Source of the DNA: Nostoc sp. UCD121
GTDB lineage: Bacteria; Cyanobacteriota; Cyanobacteriia; Cyanobacteriales; Nostocaceae
Direction of reading: 5' to 3'
Length of the DNA: 63,741 nt
Assembly (NCBI RefSeq): GCF_014222285.1
Contig: NZ_JACKZS010000019.1
Coordinates: 1-63,741, forward strand
This document shows, piece by piece, positions 56,298 through 63,741 of the stretch. The position numbers and the translations under genes were made by a program. The first letter of the stretch is position 1, and the number at the start of each line of letters is the position of its first letter. The notes beneath the pieces are model-generated. The model made no database searches. It was not told the origin of the DNA and saw only the letters and a list, made by a program, of their open reading frames with translations.

Positions 56298-57701
56298 ATG
56301 AAAAAACAAATTCCACTACCAAATATTCTCAAAACCCCCCCTTTTCTGCAAAAGCTTCAATGGGTCAGTGACCCTGTTGGATACATGGAAAAAGCGGCTC
56401 AACAATATCCTGACATTTTCACTGCTAGGATAGTTGGTTTTGGGGATACCGTAGTTTTTGTGAACCACCCTCAAACAATCCAAGAAATTTTAACCAACGA
56501 TAGAAAGAAGTTTGCTGCTGTTGCTGAGGTGAACAAAATTGTCGAACCCTTAGTAGGGAAACATTCAGTTTTCTTGCTGGAGGGCGCTGAACATAAACAG
56601 CGACGACAACTTGTGATGCCGGGCTTTCATGGAGAGCGAATGCGAGCTTACGGTCAGCTAATCTCAAACCTTAGCGAAAAAGTTTTTAGTCAAGTACCAA
56701 AAAATTTGCCCTTTTCAGCCCGTAATACAATGCAGGAGATTTCTTTGCAAGTCATCTTAGAAGCTGTTTTTGGCATGTATGAAGGAGAACGTTGCCAAAA
56801 ACTTAAGCATCTACTGGGATCTTTTTTGGACGACTTTTGGTCACCACTTACTTCTAGCCTATTCTTTTTTTCATTTCTACAACAGGATTTAGGAACTTGG
56901 AGTCCGTGGGGAAACTTTCTGCACCGACGGCAGCAAATAGATGAATTGATCTATGCTGAGATTGCTGAACGCCTACAGCAAACTGATCTAGGCCGCATCG
57001 ATATCCTTTCCATGCTGATATCAGCTCGGGATGAGGCTGATGAACCGATGACAGATCAAGAGTTGCGCGATGAGTTGATCACCCTGATGATTGCTGGGCA
57101 TGAAACTACGGCAACGGCAATGGCTTGGGCACTATACTGGATTCACCAAAACCCAGAAGTCCATGAAAAATTGCTTCAGGAACTTGATACTTTAGGTGAT
57201 TCACCAGACCCCATGAGCATTTTCCGATTGCCTTATCTCACGGCTGTCTGTAATGAGACTTTGCGGATTACTCCTGTGGTAATGTTGACTTTGCCAAGGG
57301 TAGTGCAAGAACCTGTTGAACTACTAAAACATCGCTTAGAGCCTGGTACGGTAGTTGTTGGTTGCATTTATCTGACTCACCAACGTCAAGATTTATATCC
57401 CCAGCCCAAGCAGTTTCAGCCAGAGCGCTTTCTTGAGCAGCAATTTTCTCCTTATGAATTTTTGCCTTTTGGTGGTGGTGCTCGTCGCTGTATTGGCGAG
57501 GCTTTAGCCATATTTGAAATGAAGCTAGTATTGGCAACAATCTTGTCACACTATCAATTTGCCTTGGTTGATAATCAACCAGAGAGACTACAGCGTCGAG
57601 GTTTTACACTTACGCCTGCTAAGGGAATCAAGATAACAATTACAGGAGAGCGTGTACATCAAAAGTCTTTAGACAATATGACAACTAGATCCGTTCGCTA
57701 G
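56298..57701 (+). CDS. Cytochrome P450 (CYP110-like)
   Basis: A 467-residue soluble P450: I-helix AGHETT (266-271), K-helix ETLR (320-323), PERF (375-378) and the haem-binding FGGGARRCIGEA with Cys398 as thiolate ligand. No membrane anchor. The sequence is of the type cyanobacteria use as CYP110. Its start seven bases after the terpene synthase means that it most likely oxidises the cyclised terpene; the regiochemistry is unknown. A hairpin and a two-way terminator follow. Confidence 0.93.
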   Translation: MKKQIPLPNILKTPPFLQKLQWVSDPVGYMEKAAQQYPDIFTARIVGFGDTVVFVNHPQTIQEILTNDRKKFAAVAEVNKIVEPLVGKHSVFLLEGAEHKQRRQLVMPGFHGERMRAYGQLISNLSEKVFSQVPKNLPFSARNTMQEISLQVILEAVFGMYEGERCQKLKHLLGSFLDDFWSPLTSSLFFFSFLQQDLGTWSPWGNFLHRRQQIDELIYAEIAERLQQTDLGRIDILSMLISARDEADEPMTDQELRDELITLMIAGHETTATAMAWALYWIHQNPEVHEKLLQELDTLGDSPDPMSIFRLPYLTAVCNETLRITPVVMLTLPRVVQEPVELLKHRLEPGTVVVGCIYLTHQRQDLYPQPKQFQPERFLEQQFSPYEFLPFGGGARRCIGEALAIFEMKLVLATILSHYQFALVDNQPERLQRRGFTLTPAKGIKITITGERVHQKSLDNMTTRSVR

Positions 57702-57718
57702 TAGTCTGTCATAGTTGA

Positions 57719-57759
57719 TTTGATGAGTTTTAGAAACAAATTTTATCAAACTCATCAAA
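57719..57759. terminator. Hairpin after the P450 gene
   Basis: TTTGATGAGTTT (57719-57730) and AAACTCATCAAA (57748-57759) form a perfect twelve-base stem with a 17-base loop, 18 bases past the stop. No U tract. Confidence 0.5.
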
Positions 57760-57898
57760 TTGGTATTAACAAACTACTAGTAATCTATCGCATTAATTTT
57801 GAGAAATTTGTGTTGAGAAATTTATCACTCAACTTCAAAGACCAGAGCCGCGGATTACAAATTTTTACAATCCCTTCAAAACTAATGAGATAAATCAC

Positions 57899-57930
57899 TA
57901 ATAGGAGTGCAAGGCTTTGCACTCCTATTA
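57899..57930. terminator. Two-way terminator between P450 and kinase genes
   Basis: TAATAGGAGTGCAA (57899-57912) and TTGCACTCCTATTA (57917-57930) form a perfect fourteen-base stem with a four-base loop. It abuts the stop of the giant kinase gene and lies between the convergent P450 and kinase genes. Confidence 0.75.
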
Positions 57931-60900
57931 TTATATGGGAATCTCAATTACAAATTCAGTTCCCTCTTTGGGGGTGGAATTACATGTTAAACTACCCTGA
58001 TGTTTTTCAACTACAATTTGATAGCTAATTGATAACCCCAATCCCGTACCGCTTCCTACTGGCTTGGTAGTAAAAAATGGGTCAAAAATTTTCTGTTGTA
58101 GCGTTTCTGGGAAGCCAGAGCCATTATCGGCAAATTTAATTTTCACGGTATTGAAATCTGTTAGTTCGGTATAAATGCGAATTTGTCCTTTGTCCTTTGT
58201 TATTTGCTCCTTGTCATTTACCAATGAGGGATAATCAATAACAAATGACTCTTCTAAAGCATCGATTGCATTAGTCAAGATATTCATAAATACTTGATTG
58301 AGTTGACCCGGATAACAAGTAACTTCCGGCAAATCCCCGTATTCTTTGATGACTTCAATTTCAGTAAAATTGCTCTTTTCCTTGAGTCGATGCTGCAAAA
58401 TCATTAAGGTGTTGTCTATCCCCTCATGAACATCTACAGACTTCATCTCTGATTCATCTAGGCGAGAGAAGTTGCGTAATCCTAAAACAATATTCCGGAT
58501 ACGCGAACTCCCCACTTTCATGGAATCTAGAATCTTTGGCAAGTCTTTTGCTAGGAAATTTAAGTCAATCTCCTCAGCTTTCTCCTCAACTAAAGGCGAA
58601 GGATGAGGATATTCCTGCTGATAAACAACTACCAAATCCAGCAAGTCTTGGACATACTCACTAGTATGATTAATATTGCCATAAATAAAGTTAATAGGGT
58701 TATTGATTTCATGAGCAATTCCTGCCACCATTTGTCCCAAAGAAGACATTTTTTCACTTTGAATCAATTGCATCTGGGTACGTTGCAATTCCTGTAGAGT
58801 TTGTTCTAAACAGTGATTTTTGTCATTAAGTTCCTGTGTTCTGTCCTGGACTTTTTCTTCCAGGGTATGATTGTATTCCTCCAAACTTTCTTTAGCTTTC
58901 GCCAAATTTTTGTAGAGGATAGCATTCTCTAGGGATATTGCTGCTTGAGTGGTGAGGAGTTTGAGTACTTCTACGCGATCGCGTGTAAATACTCCAGTTG
59001 TCAGATTATTTTCTAGGTAAATAATCCCAATCAATTTGCCTTGATTAATAATAGGTATAGACAATATGCTCTTGGGTTCTTCATTGATAATATAGCTATC
59101 AGCTGCTAAAAAGGAAGCAGCCATTGCATTATCGATCACAAAGATTTCTCTGGAGCGTTTAACGTAGTTAATCAAAGTAATGGGAACATCGTAGCTTGAC
59201 TCTAGGGAAGTTGATGGAAACTCAGTGTAGATATGCTCCAAATTCGAACCTGAAAAAACTGCCGTAACAGTTAATGCTAAGTTATCACCTTCGCTCAAAA
59301 TTAAAGCGCATTTAGATGCTCCTGCATTCTCCATCACAACTTCCATCAAAGTAGAAAGTAGTCGCTCAAGCTCGATTTCCCCAGAGAGCGCTTGAGATGC
59401 TTTAATGAATGCTGCTAAATCCAGAGAATCCGAAATGCTTGTCTTAGAGCCAATAACAGTTTGTTGATTACTCAGGGTAGATAAAGATGATATAGATGTG
59501 TTGTAGAAAGAAGTGCTTTCTTCTCTAGAATGGATATTCAGTTTTTCTTGCTGAAATATAGAAGTGAGTAATTGGGGATAGCGTTTTGCCAAATCGTCAA
59601 CTTTGGCTAACGCTCCCCAGTGAACGTAACTATAGTAAGCCTCAATTAAATATATTTGTGCAATCTTCTCTTTGCCCCACTGTAGATAGAATTTAGCAGC
59701 AAGTTCATTTGCTAAAGCTTCTTCATTAATGTACTTATATTCCTTAGCAGAGGAAACAGCGCGATCGTAATTGCTCATAGCTTCAATATATTGGCCCAGA
59801 ACTCTATGCCGCTCCGCTTCCACTAAATAAAATTTATGCAAATAATTCATCGGTGCATGATTCGCCCAGTACTGCATCTGTTCCTGATTGACTACAATCT
59901 TTCTCAGGATTTGTTTTTGTACAGACTCTTCAACATCGCAGTAAACTGCCAGCCTAGCTAGAGAATCGTAAAAACGGAAAGTAGGAACAACTAGATGTCC
60001 TATTCCAGCATCTAAATAATTTTCTGCTAAAGTTGCATTTTTAACTGCTTCCAAAAATTCCTGAAATAGATAACATAACTGAAGCTTGCAGAAATATAAA
60101 TGTAAAAGTCCAAGTCTGTCTTTGGTATCAATATGAATCGGTAGCATTTTCTCCTCATCATAAGATTCACCAATTAAAAGACAGGTATTTTCCACACCTC
60201 CTAGCAAGTTCACAACAGTTTGTCGATAGATGGCACTCCAGTTAAATGCTGTTTCTATCTTAAGCTGACTGATAGTATTGCTATAGGTTGTTATCTCATG
60301 TTTCAGTTCTGTCAGTTCTTGTCCGATAAAATATGCACTGTAGCAAAAAGTGTAGAGAGAATATGCCGCAAATTCCAAATCTCCTGTTTCCAGTGCGGTA
60401 GAGTAGGCTTCTATTAAAGATTTTAATATTTCCCTAACGTGCTCCTTCCAAGGTCTGATATTGGCATTAAATGTCACAAGGATCTTGGCTGTGAGTGCTT
60501 TAGTATCTAACGTAGTTAATAGATTTAAAGCCAGTTTTCCAATTTTATAACCAGATTCAATATCTCCCACTACTCCAGAGAGTATCATTCCGTAACTAAC
60601 ATAGGCATAGGCTGACAAGGGAGTATTGCCGTGTTTGAGAGAAAATTGAATTTGTTTAATTACAAGTAGTGGTAACAGTTCGGGAGCAACTTGATAAACA
60701 GCAGGAATTGCACTGGAAAGGATACGCATCACCGCCAGTACTTGGGCTTCTATCATCTGTGGTAGTTCAATTAAATCCTCAAAACACCTGCCATTAAGAT
60801 TTGATGTTAATTCTGCCATTGCTAACTGAATATCAGACTGGCTTGGATGTTCAGGAAACTCCACTCCCAAAAGTTTCAAAAAGGTTAGTGCAGTATTTAC

Positions 60901-63564
60901 AGCCTCCAGTGCTTGGTTCTGCGCCCCATAAGCCTGAATTTTGACTTCATAAACTTTTACTTTTTCTAACAGTGGTTTACGTACCAACACTACCTCTGCG
61001 AATTCCTCCATCTGTTCAAAGTTGCCAGCCAGGTATGCTGCCTCTGTCGCAGTCTCATATAAAGCCAGGGTAAGATGATGTTTCGTCTCCCAACTATCAC
61101 CTGCGAGCAGTTGGATACCAGTAGTTAAATACTTAAGGGCAGTAGGGTAAGCTGTTGATGCTAAAGCCTTACGTCCAGCAGTTAGATTCATCTGGGCTAG
61201 TTCATCTCGTTTAGTTTGAGGGGAGATGAATTCTACTGCAATATTAAACTGATTGACAAGTTCAAAAATCTTTTCTTCCTGTTCTACAACAGGAATATTG
61301 TTCAATAAGAGTAGCCCAATTTTTAAATGAATTGGCTTTTTTTGTTCTTCAGGAATCAAAGAATAAGCTGCTTGATGCACCCGATCGTGTACGAATTTAT
61401 ATTTAGGTAGTTGTAAATTAGAACTGGAAAATTCTATAGATTCTATTCCATGAACAATGAATTCTTGATTAGTATTTTCTTTCGCAAAGATGTTGTAATT
61501 TTCAGTCTGTGGTAAGATTAGTCCCTCAAGTAAGGCTTGCCACAAATCTGATGCTGTATCTACTACAGATTTTTCGTTGACGATCGCCAGATTCTTTAAT
61601 TCAAATTGATTACCAATACAGGCAGCTAGTTTCAGAACCTTTTGGCTATGTATTGGCAATTTTTCTATTTGTAGGGCAATAAATTCTACTACATCATCTG
61701 TGAGAGCTAACTCTTTAACTTTGGAAATATCATACTGCCAATGACCAATATCGAAGTTTAATACAATTAGCTCATCATCGTGTAAAGACTTGAGGAATTG
61801 GACTGAAAAAAATGGGTTGCCTTTGGTTTTGGCAAACACCATCTGAGTGAGAGGAACCGCAACTACTTCAGCACAATGGAGAGTATCAGCAATGAGATGA
61901 TTTAAATCACCCTGATTTAAAGGTGCTAAAGTGATTGTATTAATAGCTACTCCGGTTTTTTCAATTTCCTGTAGTGTTAAATAAAGCGGATCTACTTTGA
62001 AAACTTCATTGTCTCGATAAGAACCAATTAACAATAAACCTCCCTGATTCTCATACATATCTTCTGCATTTTCTGCCAAAGAAGATGATATACTTTCACA
62101 CATTAATAACTGAATTATTTTTAAAGAGGCGGTATCTGCCCATTGCAAGTCATCAAGAAATATAACTAGGGGATGTTCTTTAGTTGTGAAGATTTGAATG
62201 AATTTTTGAAACAATAAATTGAAACGATTTTGAGCAGCACTGCCAGAGAGTTCTGTAACCGGAGCTTGTTTACCAACAATTTGTTCAAGTTCAGGAATTA
62301 CATCGATAATTACCTGAGTCTGTTTACCCAATTCCCGCAGGATTTTGGCTTTCCATTGTTGAATTTGGGCATCAGTTTCTGAGAGTAGTTGCCCGATTAA
62401 ATCTCTAAAAGCTTGCACCAATCCTGATAAGGGAATGTCACGTTGAAACTGGTCAAATTTTCCTTTGATGAAGTAACTACGCTGTCGCACAATCGGTTTG
62501 TGGACTTCATTAACCACAGCAGTTTTGCCAATCCCAGAGAAACCCGCGACTAATATCATTTCTGTTGCCCCTTCTGTTACACGCTTAAAAGCAGCGAGTA
62601 GAGTTTCAACTTCACCTTGGCGACCATAGAGTTTTTCAGGAATTACGAAACGGTCTGAGATGTCCCTCATTCCTACTTCAAAGGGTGCAATATTTCCTGT
62701 TTCTTGCCACTGCTTTTGGCACACCTCCAAGTCATGCTTTAACCCCAAAGCACTCTGATAGCGGTCTTCGGCATTTTTCGCCATTAGTTTACCGATCATT
62801 TCAGACAAAATTGCCGGAATCTTAGAATTAATTCGGCTGGCTTTTAGCGGTTGTTTAGCTATATGAGAGTAAACTAACTCCATCGGATCTTTAGTCGTGA
62901 AGGGTAACTGTCCAGTGAGGAGTTGAAAGAAGGTAATACCAAGGGAATAAAAATCAGTGCGATAGTCGATACCCCGGTTCATCCTTCCAGTTTGTTCTGG
63001 AGAAATGTAAGCCAGAGTACCTTCTAGGATGTTGGGATTCGTGAGAAATTGAATTTCTCTTGGTAGGAGGGTGGCAATGCTAAAGTCGATGATTTTTACT
63101 TCATCTGTGGTAGGGTTTATTAAAATGTTGGCAGGCTTGATGTCTTTGTGAATGATGCGATCGCGATGTAGTCCCTCAAGGGTAGAAGCAATTTTAATCG
63201 CAATGTTGAAAAACTCATTGAGAGAAAGACAGTTTTCCTTCTTTTCCTTGTTCTCTATCCGCCAGTCTTGCAGGGAAATACCGCCAAAATCTTCCATCAC
63301 TAAGATGTAGCTGTTACGGTAGCTTTCTAGGCTATAGGTTTTGAGTATGCCAGGAATATCGAGGTTTTTGGTGATGATATACTGATTGCGGAACTGGGCG
63401 ATTTCCGCGAACGTAGGATATTCATTCCGCATTAATTTGAGAACAACTGGTTTTTGGTCTTGTTCTCTAATGCCCCGATAAACTAGAGTTTTACTACCTG
63501 AGTATATTTGCTCGGTGATGTGATAGCCAGGAAACGCATATAATGTATCTAATACTACTAACAT
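57931..63564 (-). CDS. Ser/Thr kinase-AAA ATPase-GAF-histidine kinase fusion
   Basis: A 1877-residue soluble multidomain regulator. Order: Ser/Thr kinase (about 12-275; Lys43, catalytic Asp141 in [15 protein letters not shown] at 160-162 for DFG); AAA/STAND ATPase with P-loop [12 protein letters not shown] (about 340-352) and [11 protein letters not shown]; about 700 residues of TPR-like helices; a GAF domain (about 1420-1570); coiled coil; phosphoacceptor [17 protein letters not shown]; and a complete HATPase ending [12 protein letters not shown]. Both kinase modules keep the key residues. Proteins of this build are found next to terpene synthase/P450 pairs in Nostoc. It may control the terpene genes, or link them to the sensory island. 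Confidence 0.93.
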   Translation of the reverse strand: MLVVLDTLYAFPGYHITEQIYSGSKTLVYRGIREQDQKPVVLKLMRNEYPTFAEIAQFRNQYIITKNLDIPGILKTYSLESYRNSYILVMEDFGGISLQDWRIENKEKKENCLSLNEFFNIAIKIASTLEGLHRDRIIHKDIKPANILINPTTDEVKIIDFSIATLLPREIQFLTNPNILEGTLAYISPEQTGRMNRGIDYRTDFYSLGITFFQLLTGQLPFTTKDPMELVYSHIAKQPLKASRINSKIPAILSEMIGKLMAKNAEDRYQSALGLKHDLEVCQKQWQETGNIAPFEVGMRDISDRFVIPEKLYGRQGEVETLLAAFKRVTEGATEMILVAGFSGIGKTAVVNEVHKPIVRQRSYFIKGKFDQFQRDIPLSGLVQAFRDLIGQLLSETDAQIQQWKAKILRELGKQTQVIIDVIPELEQIVGKQAPVTELSGSAAQNRFNLLFQKFIQIFTTKEHPLVIFLDDLQWADTASLKIIQLLMCESISSSLAENAEDMYENQGGLLLIGSYRDNEVFKVDPLYLTLQEIEKTGVAINTITLAPLNQGDLNHLIADTLHCAEVVAVPLTQMVFAKTKGNPFFSVQFLKSLHDDELIVLNFDIGHWQYDISKVKELALTDDVVEFIALQIEKLPIHSQKVLKLAACIGNQFELKNLAIVNEKSVVDTASDLWQALLEGLILPQTENYNIFAKENTNQEFIVHGIESIEFSSSNLQLPKYKFVHDRVHQAAYSLIPEEQKKPIHLKIGLLLLNNIPVVEQEEKIFELVNQFNIAVEFISPQTKRDELAQMNLTAGRKALASTAYPTALKYLTTGIQLLAGDSWETKHHLTLALYETATEAAYLAGNFEQMEEFAEVVLVRKPLLEKVKVYEVKIQAYGAQNQALEAVNTALTFLKLLGVEFPEHPSQSDIQLAMAELTSNLNGRCFEDLIELPQMIEAQVLAVMRILSSAIPAVYQVAPELLPLLVIKQIQFSLKHGNTPLSAYAYVSYGMILSGVVGDIESGYKIGKLALNLLTTLDTKALTAKILVTFNANIRPWKEHVREILKSLIEAYSTALETGDLEFAAYSLYTFCYSAYFIGQELTELKHEITTYSNTISQLKIETAFNWSAIYRQTVVNLLGGVENTCLLIGESYDEEKMLPIHIDTKDRLGLLHLYFCKLQLCYLFQEFLEAVKNATLAENYLDAGIGHLVVPTFRFYDSLARLAVYCDVEESVQKQILRKIVVNQEQMQYWANHAPMNYLHKFYLVEAERHRVLGQYIEAMSNYDRAVSSAKEYKYINEEALANELAAKFYLQWGKEKIAQIYLIEAYYSYVHWGALAKVDDLAKRYPQLLTSIFQQEKLNIHSREESTSFYNTSISSLSTLSNQQTVIGSKTSISDSLDLAAFIKASQALSGEIELERLLSTLMEVVMENAGASKCALILSEGDNLALTVTAVFSGSNLEHIYTEFPSTSLESSYDVPITLINYVKRSREIFVIDNAMAASFLAADSYIINEEPKSILSIPIINQGKLIGIIYLENNLTTGVFTRDRVEVLKLLTTQAAISLENAILYKNLAKAKESLEEYNHTLEEKVQDRTQELNDKNHCLEQTLQELQRTQMQLIQSEKMSSLGQMVAGIAHEINNPINFIYGNINHTSEYVQDLLDLVVVYQQEYPHPSPLVEEKAEEIDLNFLAKDLPKILDSMKVGSSRIRNIVLGLRNFSRLDESEMKSVDVHEGIDNTLMILQHRLKEKSNFTEIEVIKEYGDLPEVTCYPGQLNQVFMNILTNAIDALEESFVIDYPSLVNDKEQITKDKGQIRIYTELTDFNTVKIKFADNGSGFPETLQQKIFDPFFTTKPVGSGTGLGLSISYQIVVEKHQGSLTCNSTPKEGTEFVIEIPI

Positions 63565-63741
63565 TGCGGGATATGCTCATAATTCTTGTTTCTATGTCTT
63601 AGTATTCCCGTGCGGGGGGTTTCATTATCATGAAATGATTTCATTTGTTGAACTTGTATTAATAAAATAATTTTTGAAGAAATATCTTTTCTGGAACTAT
63701 GTAATTTTTAATAAACTACTTTGAGTATAAAAACATAAGTT
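63565..63741. other. Promoter region of the giant kinase
   Basis: The window ends 177 bases upstream of the start. The stretch holds an imperfect palindrome around TTTCATTATCATGAAATGATTT and AT-rich DNA; no gene. Confidence 0.35.

Noticed and set aside
57931..63564. Loss of DFG (DFS) in the Ser/Thr kinase as sign of an inactive kinase
   Set aside because: The catalytic Asp141 and Lys43 remain, and the third residue of DFG varies in this multidomain family, so inactivation is not shown.

Overview
The window is chromosomal DNA from a filamentous cyanobacterium of the Nostoc/Anabaena type. Evidence for this: photosystem I genes (psaF, psaJ, psaL), ndhB, a Tic22-like protein and many cyanobacterium-only proteins; frequent GCGATCGC (HIP1) sites inside genes; and the heptameric tandem repeats and palindromic dispersed repeats between genes that are typical of Nostocales. 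The species cannot be named from sequence alone. No transposase, rRNA, prophage or CRISPR array is visible.

Layout. 1-9.9 kb: a cut-off polysaccharide deacetylase, a 1.7 kb AT-rich gap, lepB, small conserved proteins, a class A penicillin-binding protein, tyrS and pyrF. 10-17 kb: a RemA-like regulator with a terminator-like hairpin against its start codon, gmk, the psaF-psaJ-psaL set, tsaD, a hydrolase and an ACT-repeat protein. 17-27 kb: two related acetyltransferases, tRNA-Pro(TGG), Tic22-like protein, prmC, a threonylcarbamoyl-AMP synthase, a degenerate kinase, and secD-secF next to pdhB. 27-35 kb (accessory): an exported trypsin-like protease, an exported TPR-CHAT protein, a hicB-hicA pair in repeat-rich DNA, a gene remnant and an RHH/PIN toxin-antitoxin pair with a large palindrome at its start. 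34.7-48.4 kb: hemB, prfC, a protease-like protein without its zinc motif, an RNA-binding protein, sufE, a hydrolase-like protein without its nucleophile, a zinc-responsive-looking COG0523 GTPase/WD40 group preceded by two Zur-type boxes, and ndhB.

48.7-63.6 kb is the most distinctive part. A sensory island on the minus strand holds REC-histidine kinase, FIST protein and coiled-coil histidine kinase in one tight group, then a MetOD1-like sensor protein and PAS-histidine kinase in a second group with a perfect CRP-type palindrome upstream. After a promoter-rich gap come a class I terpene synthase and a P450 seven bases apart, facing a 1877-residue Ser/Thr kinase-AAA-GAF-histidine kinase protein. 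The four histidine kinases share one closely related transmitter module with different input domains. The terpene synthase/P450/giant kinase arrangement resembles a sesquiterpene cluster reported in Nostoc; the combined sensory island is the best candidate for an undescribed system.

Start codons were checked by eye. Where a long reading frame opened with TTG or GTG inside repeats I moved the start to the first well-supported ATG and said so.
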